Assembly (NCBI RefSeq): GCF_003725545.1
Contig: NZ_RJLN01000018.1
Location: forward strand, 1 to 64,000
DNA length: 64,000 nucleotides
Reading direction: 5' to 3'
Source of the DNA: Micromonospora solifontis
GTDB lineage: Bacteria > Actinomycetota > Actinomycetes > Mycobacteriales > Micromonosporaceae
In this document: in pieces, positions 1-8,981 of the stretch
Numbering within the stretch: position 1 is the stretch's first letter
Layout: each line of letters begins with the position of its first letter
The notes under the pieces: generated by a model
The model's input: the letters and a program-made list of their open reading frames with translations, nothing else
Database searches by the model: none
Told to the model about the DNA's origin: nothing
Program-made: the position numbers and the translations under genes

Positions 1-420
1 GAGGCGGGCCGGTCCCGTGCGCCCCGGGCCACCCGCAGCAGCGCCGCCGCCACCGTCCCGAGTTCGACGGCCTCGCCCCGCCGCACGCGCGCGGCGAGCG
101 CGTCTCCGGTGGCGCTCGCGGCCACCTACCGGACGGTCTCCGACCGGGTCTTCGGTTACCGGGGTGAGGTGGTGGTGAGCAACCCGGGCGGCGCGGCGAA
201 GCAGAGCTGGACGGTGGTCGTCACGCTCGGCTCCGGCGCCACGGTCGGCAGCGTCAACGGGGCGGAGGCGACCCAGGAGGGCGACGTCGTCACCTTCACC
301 GGGGCCGCGGTGCCGGCCGGCGGGTCGGCCACGATCCGGTTCGACGTACGGGATCCGGACCCGCTCAGCCAGGCGCCGAAGGGCTGCACGATCGACGGCA
401 ACCCCTGCGCGGGCGCGTAG
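1..420 (+). CDS. C-terminal part of a secreted protein ending in a CBM2-like domain (5' truncated)
   Basis: The reading frame is open from the window edge to the TAG at 418-420, so the true start lies upstream. The first ~35 residues are rich in Ser, Thr, Ala, Pro and Arg and look like an interdomain linker. They are followed by a ~100-residue beta-rich module with a central Trp (in QSWTVVV), a repeated V/T/G pattern and a terminal cysteine pair ending GNPC, as in carbohydrate-binding family 2-type modules. The visible part is probably the polysaccharide-binding tail of an exported enzyme. The catalytic domain is not in the window. It converges on the GH87 gene, with a hairpin between them. 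Confidence 0.6.
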   Translation, partial: EAGRSRAPRATRSSAAATVPSSTASPRRTRAASASPVALAATYRTVSDRVFGYRGEVVVSNPGGAAKQSWTVVVTLGSGATVGSVNGAEATQEGDVVTFTGAAVPAGGSATIRFDVRDPDPLSQAPKGCTIDGNPCAGA

Positions 421-442
421 CACAGGTCGCCTTCTTCCCGGG

Positions 443-481
443 GGTCCGGGGTCCCCGCCGCGTCGCGGGGACCCCGGGACC
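443..481. terminator. bidirectional hairpin between convergent genes
   Basis: Sixteen bases at 443-458 pair with 465-481 (one bulged C) around a 6-nt loop. The hairpin sits between the stop at 420 and the convergent stop at 484. There is no T-run, as is common for GC-rich actinobacterial terminators. Confidence 0.7.
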
Positions 482-483
482 GG

Positions 484-3345
484 TCAGTTCGCGTAGACCT
501 CGAACTCGCCGAGCTGGCCGGCCGGCCAGCCGGTGTTGCCGGTGAAGGTCAGCCGCAGGTGGCGCACGGCGGTGGCCGGGACGGTGACGGTGGCGGTGTT
601 GCCGGTGGCCGGATCGAAGGGGTAGCCGGCCGACGCCTGCACGGTGGTCCAGGTCGACCCGTCGGTGGAGCCGAGCACCGACAGGGTCTGGGTGCGCGTC
701 TGCCAGGCCGCCGACGGCGGCAGCTTCAACACGATCCGGGAGACCGGGTACGCCGCGCCCAGGTCGACGGTCAGCGACTGGGGGAAGGCGTTGTTGGCGC
801 TCTCCCAGTACGTGCCGGCGTTGCCGTCCACCGCGTTCGCCGCGCCGTACACGTCGGCGTGGCTGGTCTCGGTGACCGGGCGGCCGGCGGCGAGGTTGCC
901 GCCGGGCGGCGGCGTGCTGGTGGGTGGCGGCGTGGTGGTCGGCGGTGGGGTGGTGGTGCCGCCGTACACCTCGAACTCGGCGACCTGCGCGGCGGGCCAG
1001 CCGGTGTTGCCGGTGACGGTGAGCCGGACGTACCGCCGGTCCCCGGCGGGCAGCGGGATCGACACCGTGTTGCCGGTGGCCGGGTCGAAGGTCCAACCGG
1101 CCGACCCCTGCAGGGTGGTCCAGGTCGACCCGTCGGTGGAACCGAGCACCGACAGGGTCTGGGTACGCCGCTCCCAGCCCGGTGGCAGCTTCAGCACCAC
1201 CCGGTCCACGGCCCGGGTCGCGCCGAGGTCCACGGTCAGCGTCTGCGGGAAGGCGTTGTTGGCGCTCTCCCAGTACGTGCCGGCGTTGCCGTCCACCGCG
1301 TTGGCCGCCGCGTACGTCTGGGTGGTGCTGGACGCGGTGGCCGGGCGCCCGAGGGCGAGGTTGCCGCCCGACGGCGGCGGGGTGGTGGTGGGTGAGGGGC
1401 TCGGCGTCGGGCTGGTGGGCGTCGCGCTGGGCGGGGTGGACGGGCCGTCGCCCCACTGCGGCTCGGGCCACGGACCGCAGTACGGGCTGGCCGAGTACCA
1501 GCCGGAGTTGCCGGTGCCCTGGGTGATCTGGAAGCCGCTGCCGACGCAGTTGTACATCGGGTTCGGCTGGGCGATGCCGGTGGCCCGGACGTTGGTGAAG
1601 CTGACCTGGCTGGGCGCCTGCACCTGAAGCGCGAACGTGCCGGCGCCGTCGATGCGGACGTTGGTCAGGTTGATCCCGCTGGTCTGCCCCTCGATCCAGT
1701 GCAACGCGGCGTACGAGCTGTCCAGGATGTCGGTGTCGGTGACGTTGATGGTGGCGCCCTGGATGGGCTCGTTGAGCGCGGAGAACCAGAGCGCGCCGAC
1801 GCCGAACCGCCAGTTGTAGTCGGAGTTGCCGTTGCGGATCAGGGTGTTGCGGGCGACGGTGATCGTGCCGGCCACCGCGGTCGGCCCGTTCACCCCCGGA
1901 TAGCGGTTGGCCACGTGGATGCCGCCGCCGTTGGTGACCGAGTCGGCGGTCACGTTGTCGGTGATCCGGATGTCCCGGCCGCCGTAGGTGACCAGGTTGT
2001 TGGCCAGGATGGTGACGCCGACGGTGTTGTGGGTGAAGGCGTTGTTGACGTTGGGGACGTTCTGCGCCCACATGGCCAGGCCGTCGTCACCGGTGTTGCG
2101 GACGAAGGTGTTGGTCACGGTGGAGTTGGTGACGCCCCAGTGGAAGTTCACCCCGTCGGCGGTCTGGTCGAGGATCCGGCTGTTGCGGATGGTGAGGTTG
2201 TCCATCGGCCCGTCCATCCAGGCGCCGACCTTGGTGTGCTGGAGCCAGAGGTTGTCCACCACCGAGTTCGACATCGCCCCGCCCAGGGCGTTGACCTGGT
2301 CCTCGTCGACCCGCTCGCGGATGTCGCCGATGATGGCGAAGTCCCGGAGGGTGACGTTGCGGCTGGGCCCGCCGGCCTCGTGCGGCCGGATCTCGCCGCC
2401 GTAGCCGCCGCCGGCGACGTACTTGCCGTAGATGCCGGCGGCCCGCTTCCGATCGGTGGGGTGCCGGCCACCGAGCACCGAATACCACGGCCCGGCGCCG
2501 CGCAGGGTCACCCCGTCGACCACCACGTGGTCCCACAGGGTGAAGGTGCCGGCGGGGATCCACACCGGCTTCCCCTGCGCCCGGCCGGCGTCGACGGCGG
2601 CCTGGAACTTCGCGGTGGAGTCGGTGGCGCCGGTCGGGTCGGCGCCGAAGTCCGTGACCACGTCCAGCACGCCGGCCGGCTTGGGGATCTGCCCGCCGAC
2701 CAGCTCGAAGTCGGCCAGGTCGATGGTGAAGGTGGGTGACTGGGCGGTCGAGGAGACCTGCAGCCTGATCTTCGTGCCGGCCGGGTAGGTGGCGCCGAAC
2801 AGCGTCCGGGCCTCGTCGTAGAAGTGGTGCGGGTTGGTGTCGCCCGGGTTGTTGTTGAACGGGTATCCGCCGTAGTACCAGCCGTACCGGGAGGTGACCG
2901 GGACCGCCTTCACCAGCGCGCCGTCGGCGCGCAGGTCGATGGTGGCGTCCCGGCCGGTGCCGGCGGCGTTGTCCGGCAGGCTGTACCGGAAGGTGACCGC
3001 GTCGGCCGGTGCGGTGAGGGTGAACTCGACGTACTCGCCGACGGCGTCGAGGGTGACCGCCTCGCGGCCGGAGGCCTCCGACGGCAGGGTGCCGTAGTGC
3101 CGGTCGGGGCCGATCCGGGTGCCGGTGTGGACGGCCCGCTCCGCCTCCTGCTCGACGAATCCGACGGTGGCGCCCCGGCCGGCGATGTCGAACGGGGACA
3201 GCCCGGCGGCGCGGGCGGGGGTGGCGGCGGAGGTGAGCGCAACGACGGTGATCGAGGTGGTGGCGAGCGCGGCGGCGGCCACGGCGGCCAGCCCGGCGCG
3301 GAGCCGGCCGCTTCGATGGTGGTGCGGGGTGGTGTGCTCGGCCAT
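484..3345 (-). CDS. secreted GH87 alpha-1,3-glucanase/mycodextranase with two F5/8 type C domains
   Basis: 953 aa, ATG at 3345. Residues 1-45 form a signal peptide (basic N-region, Ala-rich core, ending near ATPARA). A jelly-roll-like region follows, then a right-handed beta-helix starting near residue 180 with a pectate-lyase-superfamily opening (DFGADPTG). Asp397 lies in QTADGVNFH and Asp420-Asp421 in NTGDDGLAMW. The 23/24-residue spacing matches, from memory, the catalytic Asp triad of characterised GH87 alpha-1,3-glucanases. After a Pro/Thr/Ser linker come two ~138-aa discoidin-type domains (about 657-795 and 816-953). The enzyme should cut alpha-1,3-linked glucan (fungal wall, mutan, nigeran) outside the cell. 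It lies downstream of the alpha-glucosidase and importer genes on the same strand. Whether it acts as 3.2.1.59 or 3.2.1.61 cannot be decided from sequence. Confidence 0.85.
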   Translation of the reverse strand: MAEHTTPHHHRSGRLRAGLAAVAAAALATTSITVVALTSAATPARAAGLSPFDIAGRGATVGFVEQEAERAVHTGTRIGPDRHYGTLPSEASGREAVTLDAVGEYVEFTLTAPADAVTFRYSLPDNAAGTGRDATIDLRADGALVKAVPVTSRYGWYYGGYPFNNNPGDTNPHHFYDEARTLFGATYPAGTKIRLQVSSTAQSPTFTIDLADFELVGGQIPKPAGVLDVVTDFGADPTGATDSTAKFQAAVDAGRAQGKPVWIPAGTFTLWDHVVVDGVTLRGAGPWYSVLGGRHPTDRKRAAGIYGKYVAGGGYGGEIRPHEAGGPSRNVTLRDFAIIGDIRERVDEDQVNALGGAMSNSVVDNLWLQHTKVGAWMDGPMDNLTIRNSRILDQTADGVNFHWGVTNSTVTNTFVRNTGDDGLAMWAQNVPNVNNAFTHNTVGVTILANNLVTYGGRDIRITDNVTADSVTNGGGIHVANRYPGVNGPTAVAGTITVARNTLIRNGNSDYNWRFGVGALWFSALNEPIQGATINVTDTDILDSSYAALHWIEGQTSGINLTNVRIDGAGTFALQVQAPSQVSFTNVRATGIAQPNPMYNCVGSGFQITQGTGNSGWYSASPYCGPWPEPQWGDGPSTPPSATPTSPTPSPSPTTTPPPSGGNLALGRPATASSTTQTYAAANAVDGNAGTYWESANNAFPQTLTVDLGATRAVDRVVLKLPPGWERRTQTLSVLGSTDGSTWTTLQGSAGWTFDPATGNTVSIPLPAGDRRYVRLTVTGNTGWPAAQVAEFEVYGGTTTPPPTTTPPPTSTPPPGGNLAAGRPVTETSHADVYGAANAVDGNAGTYWESANNAFPQSLTVDLGAAYPVSRIVLKLPPSAAWQTRTQTLSVLGSTDGSTWTTVQASAGYPFDPATGNTATVTVPATAVRHLRLTFTGNTGWPAGQLGEFEVYAN
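643..1302. repeat. direct repeats encoding the duplicated F5/8C domains
   Basis: Bases 782-837 recur exactly at 1247-1302 (56 nt), and 643-693 recur at 1114-1164 with one mismatch. The spacing differs by 6 nt, so there is a two-codon indel between the domain copies. The near-identity at DNA level indicates recent duplication or gene conversion of the two C-terminal domains of the GH87 protein. Confidence 0.9.
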
Positions 3346-3426
3346 GAGGGGTGTGCTCCCTTTCGTCGGTGGCCAGGTCCCCCGTGGGTGCGGTTGCTCC
3401 TCCCTCCTCCCGGTGGTGCGGCGGGG

Positions 3427-3450
3427 CCGGCGGCCCGGACGGGCCGCCGG
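3427..3450 (-). terminator. GC-rich hairpin after the alpha-glucosidase stop
   Basis: A perfect 10-bp stem (3427-3436 with 3441-3450) with a GGAC loop, 14 nt past the stop at 3464. It may end or attenuate the importer/GH13 transcript before the GH87 gene, which could then have its own promoter in 3346-3430. Confidence 0.5.
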
Positions 3451-3463
3451 GCGGCGGGTCGGC

Positions 3464-5095
3464 TCAGCGGGTACGCAGCCAGACGGCGGTGTCCGGCGGC
3501 ACCCGGCCGTCGTGCAGCGGCCCGCTGGCCAGCAGCAGCCGGTCGTGGTCGGGCAGCGGCACGGCCGTGTCGGAGAGGTTGACCAGGCAGGCGAACCCGG
3601 GCTCGCGGGCGAAGGCGAGCACCCGCTCGGGGGCCGGCAGCCAGGCCAGCGTGCCGTCGCCGAGGGCGGGTTCGCGCCGGCGCAGCGCGATGGCCGCCCG
3701 GTAGAGCTCCAGCATCGAGTGCCGGTCGCCGGTCTGCGCCCGGACCGTCCGGTCCTTCCAGTCGGCCGGCTGGGGCAGCCACGGTGGAACCGCCGCGCCG
3801 TCCGGGCTGAACCCGAACGGCGGGGCGTCGCCGGCCCAGGGCAGCGGCACCCGGCAGCCGTCCCGGCCGGGGTCGACCCGGCCGGAGCGTTCCCACATCG
3901 GGTCCTGGCGCAGCTCGTACGGGATGTCCTCGACCTCCCAGAGGCCCAGTTCCTCGCCCTGGTAGACGTACGCCGCACCGGGCAGCGCGAGGGAGAGCAG
4001 CGCGGCGGCGCGGGCCCGGCGGGTGCCCAGCTCCAGGTCGGTGGGGATACCTTCGCGCTTCGCGGCGAAGCTGAACGTGGTGTCCGCCCGGCCGTAGCGG
4101 GTGACGTGCCGGGTGACGTCGTGGTTGGACAGCACCCAGGTGGCCGGCGCGCCGACCAGCGCGTGCGCGCTCAGCGTCCCGTCGATGCTCGCCCGTAGCG
4201 GCGCGGCGTCCCAGGCGCAGCCGAGGAAGTCGAAGTTGAACGCGGCGTGCAGTTCGTCCGGGCGCAGGTAGTTGGCGAACCGCTGCCGGTCCGGCAGCCA
4301 CACCTCGCCGATCAGGGCCCGGTCGCCGGGATACCCGTCGGCGATCCGCCGCCAGTCGCGGTAGATCTCGTGCACGCCGTCCCGGTCCCGGAACGGGTGC
4401 GGCCGGTCCGGCGTGGTCTCGGGCAGGCTGCCATCCTTGACCAGCAGCCCGGCCGAGTCGATCCGGATGCCGTCCACCCCCCGGTCGAACCAGAACCGCA
4501 GGATGTCCTCGAACTCGGCCCGCACCCGCGGGTGGTCCCAGTTGAAGTCCGGCTGCTCCGGGGCGAACAGGTGCAGGTACCAGTCGCCGGGGGTGCCGTC
4601 CGGGTCGACGGTGCGGGTCCAGGTGGGGCCGCCGAACTCGCCGACCCAGTCGGTGGGTCGCTGGTCACCGCCGGGGCCGCGGCCGGGACGAAACCAGAAC
4701 AGCTCCCGTTCGGGCGCGTGCGGGCCGCCGGCGAGGGCCGCCCGGAACCAGGGGTGCGCGGCGGAGCAGTGGTTCGGCACCACGTCGACGATCGTCCGGA
4801 TGCCGAGCGCGCGGGCCTCCGCGATCAGCGCCTCCGCCTCGGCGAGGGTGCCGAAGACCGGGTCGATGTCCCGGTAGTCGGCCACGTCGTAGCCGGCGTC
4901 AGCCATCGGGGACGGGTACCAGGGGCTGAACCAGATCGCGTCGACACCGAGCTCGGCGAGGTAGCTCAGCCGGGACCGGATGCCGGCGAGGTCGCCGACG
5001 CCGTCGCCGTCTCCGTCGGCGAAGCTTCGCGGGTACACCTGGTAGATCACCGCTCCACGCCACCACGGACCGTTGCCTGCTGTGGACACGGGCAC
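3464..5095 (-). CDS. GH13 alpha-glucosidase (oligosaccharide alpha-glucosidase)
   Basis: 543 aa, GTG start at 5095. All four GH13 regions are visible: I DVVPNH at 104-109, II GIRIDSA with nucleophile Asp213, III IGEVWLP with acid/base Glu264, IV LSNHDV with Asp326. The N-terminal WWRGAVIYQVYPRSF and GDGVGDL motifs are typical of alpha-glucosidases and oligo-1,6-glucosidases. There is no signal peptide, so it is cytoplasmic and should release glucose from imported alpha-oligosaccharides. It follows the two permease genes on the same strand, consistent with uptake then hydrolysis. Linkage specificity (alpha-1,4, alpha-1,6 or alpha-1,3) is not readable. The neighbouring GH87 makes nigero-oligosaccharides a reasonable guess. 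Confidence 0.88.
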   Translation of the reverse strand: MPVSTAGNGPWWRGAVIYQVYPRSFADGDGDGVGDLAGIRSRLSYLAELGVDAIWFSPWYPSPMADAGYDVADYRDIDPVFGTLAEAEALIAEARALGIRTIVDVVPNHCSAAHPWFRAALAGGPHAPERELFWFRPGRGPGGDQRPTDWVGEFGGPTWTRTVDPDGTPGDWYLHLFAPEQPDFNWDHPRVRAEFEDILRFWFDRGVDGIRIDSAGLLVKDGSLPETTPDRPHPFRDRDGVHEIYRDWRRIADGYPGDRALIGEVWLPDRQRFANYLRPDELHAAFNFDFLGCAWDAAPLRASIDGTLSAHALVGAPATWVLSNHDVTRHVTRYGRADTTFSFAAKREGIPTDLELGTRRARAAALLSLALPGAAYVYQGEELGLWEVEDIPYELRQDPMWERSGRVDPGRDGCRVPLPWAGDAPPFGFSPDGAAVPPWLPQPADWKDRTVRAQTGDRHSMLELYRAAIALRRREPALGDGTLAWLPAPERVLAFAREPGFACLVNLSDTAVPLPDHDRLLLASGPLHDGRVPPDTAVWLRTR

Positions 5096-5146
5096 CTGCT
5101 TTCTGCGTCGTACGTCGGCGGGTTCGCCGGACCTGAGGGTGGGCCG

Positions 5147-5167
5147 GGCGAACGGTCGTCGTTCGCC
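5147..5167 (-). terminator. intercistronic hairpin between permease and alpha-glucosidase
   Basis: A perfect 8-bp stem (GGCGAACG with CGTTCGCC) and 5-nt loop in the 103-nt gap downstream of the permease stop. It could be a partial terminator or an RNA-processing stem. Confidence 0.4.
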
Positions 5168-5198
5168 GCGGGGACTGGCTGGGGGCGCGCCGGTGCGG

Positions 5199-6086
5199 TC
5201 AGCCCTTGAGGCTGCCGGTGGTCAGGCCGGACATGATGTTCCGCTGGAAGACCAGGAAGATGATCACGGTCGGGATCGCGGCGATGACCGAGGCGGCGAT
5301 CACCACGTTCATCGGGGTGCCGCCGGCGAAGGCGTAGATGCCGACGCTGACCGTCCGGGTCTCGGGCGACGGCATGACCAGCTTCGGCCAGAGGAAGTCC
5401 TTCCAGACCGCGGTCACCGCGAAGATCGAGACCACGCCGAGGATGGGGCGCGACATCGGCAGGATGATCGACCAGAGGGTACGCAGCGGCGTGGCCCCGT
5501 CGACGAGGGCCGCCGCCATGAGGTCCTCGGGGATCGAGTCGAAGAACCGCTTCAGCAGGAAGATGTTGAACGCGTTCGCGACCAGGGGCAGCCAGATGGC
5601 GAACGGCGAGTCGAGCAGGTTGAGGTGCAGGATCGGCAGGTCGATCACCGTCACGTACTGCGGGACGATGAGGACCATCGCGGGGATCATCAGCGTCGCC
5701 AGCATCAGGCCGAGGATGGCGTTACCGAAGACCGGCCGCAGCTTCGACAGCGAGTACGCCGCGGCGGTGTCCAGGACGAGCTGGAACAGCACCGCGCCGA
5801 CCGCGTAGTAGAACGTGTTGAACAGCAGCTTCGCGAGGTTCAGGTTGGTCCACGCGTCGACGTAGTTCTGCGGCTGGGGGTCCTGCGGGAACAGCGACGG
5901 CGGGGTCTGCGCGATCTCCTGGCCGGACTTGAGCGCGCCGGTGACCATCCAGTAGAGCGGGCCGATGAAGACGAGGGTGAAGCCCACGACGACGACGGTG
6001 AGCAGCGTCCAGTAGAGCACCCGGCCGCGCCCCCGGCGGAGCTGGGCGTGGGAGATGAGGGTCCGGGTCCCGGAATCCTGTGCCAT
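5199..6086 (-). CDS. carbohydrate ABC transporter permease, MalG type
   Basis: 295 aa, ATG at 6086. The N-terminus is cytoplasmic, followed by about six hydrophobic helices (the first near residues 28-50). The binding-protein-dependent transport (EAA) loop is visible as EDLMAAALVDGATPLRTLWSIILPMSRP around residues 187-214. This is the second membrane subunit of a sugar importer with the upstream MalF-type permease (12-nt gap) and the binding lipoprotein. No ATPase gene is present in the locus, as usual for actinobacterial CUT1 systems that share an MsiK-type ATPase encoded elsewhere. Confidence 0.9.
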   Translation of the reverse strand: MAQDSGTRTLISHAQLRRGRGRVLYWTLLTVVVVGFTLVFIGPLYWMVTGALKSGQEIAQTPPSLFPQDPQPQNYVDAWTNLNLAKLLFNTFYYAVGAVLFQLVLDTAAAYSLSKLRPVFGNAILGLMLATLMIPAMVLIVPQYVTVIDLPILHLNLLDSPFAIWLPLVANAFNIFLLKRFFDSIPEDLMAAALVDGATPLRTLWSIILPMSRPILGVVSIFAVTAVWKDFLWPKLVMPSPETRTVSVGIYAFAGGTPMNVVIAASVIAAIPTVIIFLVFQRNIMSGLTTGSLKG

Positions 6087-6098
6087 TCCTCGTCCGTC

Positions 6099-7055
6099 CT
6101 AGTCCTGTTTCGCGGTCAGCCGCACGTAGCCGGCGGAGAAGCCGGCCAGCACGACGAGCATGATCACGCCGAGCGCGGCGGCGCCGTTGAGGTCGTTCTG
6201 GAAGAACCCGTGCTGGTAGATGAGGTACGCCACCGACGTCGCCGAGTCGCCGGTGCCCGCGCCGTTGGCGAGGATCAGCGGCTCGATGAAGAGCTGCATG
6301 GTGGCGACGATCTGCAGCATCGCCAGCAGCGCGAGGATCAGCCGGGTCTGCGGGATGGTCACGTTGACGATCCGCCGCCAGATCCCGGCACCGTCCAGTT
6401 CGGCCGCCTCGTAGAGCTCACCGGGGATGTTCTGCAGCGCTGCCAGGTAGATCAGCACGGCGCTGCCCATGTTCATCCAGGTCGACGCGATCACCATCGC
6501 CGGCATCGTCATTCCGGGCGACTGCATCCATTCCGACGTCGGCAGGTGCAGTGCGCTCAGGGTGGCGTTGAACAGTCCCGCCTCGCTGGGGTCGTACGCG
6601 TAGAACTTGAAGAGGAAGAGCGCCGAGGCCGGCGGCAGCATCACCGGCAGGTAGACCAGGATCCGCAGGTACCCCTTGGCGTGGCGGAACTCGTTGAGCA
6701 GGATCGCCACGAGGAACGGCACCGCGTAGCCGAGGACGAGCGCCAGGATTGTGAAGTAGAACGTGTTCTTCCAGGCGGTCCAGAAGCTCGGGTCGTCGAC
6801 GATGCGGGCGTAGTTGTCCCAGCCCACCCAGGTGGTCTGCCCACGCCGGGTGCGCTGGAAGCTCATCACGACGCCGCGGACCATCGGGTACCAGGAGAAG
6901 ACGGCGAAGCAGAGGACCGCGCCGATCAGGAACGCGTGCCCGGTGAGGTTGTCCCGTACCTTGCGGCCGAGGCTGGTCCGCCGCCACCCCGACGGGTACG
7001 GGGGCGCGGGGCGACCCGGTGCGCCGGTGGCACCCGGGGCGGTGGTGATCGCCAA
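6099..7055 (-). CDS. carbohydrate ABC transporter permease, MalF type
   Basis: 318 aa from a TTG start at 7055, chosen because an AGGAG ribosome site lies 5 nt upstream (7061-7065) and the N-terminus (AITTAPGATG then a basic stretch) matches the family. Six hydrophobic helices begin near residue 42, and the EAA loop appears as GELYEAAELDGAGIWRRIVNVTIPQ around 218-242. An ATG one frame away overlaps the same ribosome site but gives no product. This is one half of the membrane channel of the CUT1-type importer. Confidence 0.88.
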   Translation of the reverse strand: MAITTAPGATGAPGRPAPPYPSGWRRTSLGRKVRDNLTGHAFLIGAVLCFAVFSWYPMVRGVVMSFQRTRRGQTTWVGWDNYARIVDDPSFWTAWKNTFYFTILALVLGYAVPFLVAILLNEFRHAKGYLRILVYLPVMLPPASALFLFKFYAYDPSEAGLFNATLSALHLPTSEWMQSPGMTMPAMVIASTWMNMGSAVLIYLAALQNIPGELYEAAELDGAGIWRRIVNVTIPQTRLILALLAMLQIVATMQLFIEPLILANGAGTGDSATSVAYLIYQHGFFQNDLNGAAALGVIMLVVLAGFSAGYVRLTAKQD

Positions 7056-7092
7056 GACATCTCCTGCGGGTGGTAGGTGACCGGGCGGGGCG

Positions 7093-7126
7093 GGGTGCGG
7101 GGGCCGGTGCGCCGGCCCCCGCACCC
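7093..7126 (-). terminator. strong hairpin after the sugar-binding-protein gene
   Basis: A perfect 15-bp stem (7093-7107 with 7112-7126) and 4-nt loop, 7 nt past the stop at 7133. In binding-protein operons such stems usually keep the lipoprotein transcript more abundant than the downstream permeases by partial termination or 3'-end protection. Confidence 0.7.
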
Positions 7127-7132
7127 GTCGGC

Positions 7133-8512
7133 TCAGCTCCCCGCGGCCAGCAGCTTGTTGACCTTGTCCTCGGCGGTCTTCAGCAGCGCGTCGATGTTCG
7201 CGTTCGGGTTTGTCAGCACCCCGGACATCGCCGCGTCGAGCACCGCGTAGATCGCCTGCGCGTTGCGCGGCTCCCCCTTGATCGGCACCGGGTTCGCCTC
7301 GAAGGCGGCGAAGTTGGCCGTGTCGACGTTCGCGTTCGCCTTGCGCAGGTCGAGTTCCTGCTTCTGCGCGGCGCTGCCGTTGGCGAACAGCAGCGGCTGG
7401 GGCAGGCCCACCGGGTAGTTCTGCGGCTTGGACCGCACGTAGTCGAACTGGCCCTTGCCCGGGGTCAGCTTCTGGTACGCAATCCACTTCAGACCGGCCT
7501 TGACCTGCTCCGGGGTGAGGCCCTTCTTGAAGAAGTAGCCTTCGCCGCCCCCGAGGGTCGCCTTCGCCGGGCCGTCCTGGCCGGGCAGCGGACCCATCGC
7601 CCAGTCCTGGAACTTGCCCTGGAACTGGCTGACGATCGCCTGGGTGGTGTCCGGCGCGCCGATGAACATGCCGACCTTGCCGGCGCCCGCGTTGGTCAGC
7701 AGGTCGCCCCACTGCAGCAGCTGGCGGCTGCCCATGCTGTTGTCGCCGTACCGCATGTCCTTGAGGTTCTGCAGGACCTGCCGGCCCATCGCGTTGTTGA
7801 AGTCGGCCTTCTTGCCGTCCGGGGTCAGCACCTGGCCGCCCTGCGAGTAGAGCAGCGAGGTGAAGTGCCAGCCGCCGGTGTTGCCGGCGCTGTACTCGGC
7901 GTAGCCGGCGATGCCGTCGCCGAGCGCGGCGATCTTCTTCGCGGCCGCGCGGACCTCGGGCCAGGTCTTCGGCGGGTTGTTCACGTCCAGCCCGGCCCGC
8001 TGGAACAGGACCTTGTTGTAGACCAGGCCCATCGAGTAGTTCTTCACCGGGACGGCGTAGAGCTTGCCGCCGTCGGTGAAGACCTCCTTGAGCGCCGGGT
8101 CGACGCTGTCCCAGGTCGGGATCGTGTCCTTGTTCGCGTACGGCGTGATGTCCATCGCCTGACCGGAGTCGAGCACCTGCTGAAGATCGGTCATGTACCC
8201 GTAGAACACGTCGGTCACGGTGCCGCCGGCGAGGCGGGCGGTGAAGTCCGGCGGGTTGTTGCACTGCTCGCCGACGCTGACGCTCTTGATGACGATGTCG
8301 GGGTTCTGCCGCTGGAACTCGGCGACGTCGTCGTTCCAGTTCTGCAACAGCTCCTTCTGGGAGCCGACCGGCTGGCAGTCGACCGTGATGGTGACCTTGC
8401 CGCCGGCGTCCTTCCCCGGGTCGTCGCCCTTGGTGGAGCACGCCGCCAGGCTGAGGCCCAGGCCGGCCACGAGCGCTAGCGCCGCAGCCTTCCGGTACTG
8501 CGGTACGGACAT
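7133..8512 (-). CDS. sugar ABC transporter substrate-binding lipoprotein
   Basis: 459 aa, ATG at 8512 with an AAGGGA ribosome site. The signal peptide ends in a lipobox LSLAAC, so Cys24-25 would be lipidated and the protein anchored outside the membrane. The rest is a two-lobed extracellular solute-binding protein of family 1: a WNDDVAEF... beginning, a LTNAGAGKVGMFIG segment and GGEGYFFKKG. It is the first gene of the importer and hydrolase transcription unit and should capture oligosaccharides released by the GH87 enzyme. The ligand is inferred from context only. Confidence 0.9.
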   Translation of the reverse strand: MSVPQYRKAAALALVAGLGLSLAACSTKGDDPGKDAGGKVTITVDCQPVGSQKELLQNWNDDVAEFQRQNPDIVIKSVSVGEQCNNPPDFTARLAGGTVTDVFYGYMTDLQQVLDSGQAMDITPYANKDTIPTWDSVDPALKEVFTDGGKLYAVPVKNYSMGLVYNKVLFQRAGLDVNNPPKTWPEVRAAAKKIAALGDGIAGYAEYSAGNTGGWHFTSLLYSQGGQVLTPDGKKADFNNAMGRQVLQNLKDMRYGDNSMGSRQLLQWGDLLTNAGAGKVGMFIGAPDTTQAIVSQFQGKFQDWAMGPLPGQDGPAKATLGGGEGYFFKKGLTPEQVKAGLKWIAYQKLTPGKGQFDYVRSKPQNYPVGLPQPLLFANGSAAQKQELDLRKANANVDTANFAAFEANPVPIKGEPRNAQAIYAVLDAAMSGVLTNPNANIDALLKTAEDKVNKLLAAGS

Positions 8513-8917
8513 CTGTCCATCCCTTCGGGAACGGGTGTATCCATGGCCTTCGCTGATCTGCGGTGATCGTCAGCGTGGGGAACGCGGCTGACCGCCGGCA
8601 TTCGCCACGCGACCTTGCGACCTCCCCCGGCCGCTGCAGCCGGGCCGGGTGTGAGTGCAGTCACCGTAGCGAAGGCGACTCATTTCAGCAAGGTTTCGAC
8701 CGAGCACCGAAAAGACCCGACTGTTGGCCGGCAGATGACGACGGCAAGGCCGGCCGTCGACCCGGCGGGGAAGATCGCCCCGGGTCGCGGCAGGGCGGGG
8801 TGTGGTGGTCGGCGCACGGCCCGGGTTGCGGCACGGGGTGGCCACGTCGTCCAGCCAGGACCCGGGTCGCGGCATGCCGAGGAGTCAGAGGTTGGCTGGT
8901 CGCGGCAACGACGACAG
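8513..8917. promoter_or_regulatory. long leader/promoter region upstream of the importer operon
   Basis: About 400 nt without a convincing gene between the lacI terminator and the binding-protein start. An imperfect inverted repeat CGCTGATC-N6-GATCgTCAGCG lies at 8551-8575, about 40 nt before the start codon. An AT-richer patch at 8676-8715 includes CAGCAAGG and is a possible promoter/operator region. I see no riboswitch-like structure. Confidence 0.4.
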
Positions 8918-8948
8918 GGCCGTCGACCGCGAGCGGCGGTCGACGGCC
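8918..8948 (-). terminator. lacI terminator hairpin
   Basis: A perfect 13-bp stem (GGCCGTCGACCGC with its complement) and 5-nt loop, 34 nt past the regulator's stop at 8982. It separates the regulator transcript from the importer operon. Confidence 0.75.
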
Positions 8949-8981
8949 GGGGGCCTGGGTTACGTGCGGGTCGGGCGGCGG

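Noticed and set aside
484..3978. The GH87 frame stays open upstream of 3345 as far as 3978
   Set aside because: The upstream part is antisense-like low-complexity Arg/Pro sequence overlapping the alpha-glucosidase. The signal peptide starts at the ATG at 3345.
5073..7076. A 667-codon open frame on the plus strand through the permease genes
   Set aside because: It is Arg/Asp/Gly/His-rich, without any domain, and is the antisense shadow of the two permease genes, caused by GC3 bias.
6099..8441. A possible fusion of the MalF-type permease to a long N-terminal extension
   Set aside because: The extension lies in the wrong frame over the binding-protein gene and contains no family sequence. A TTG with a proper ribosome site gives the normal length.
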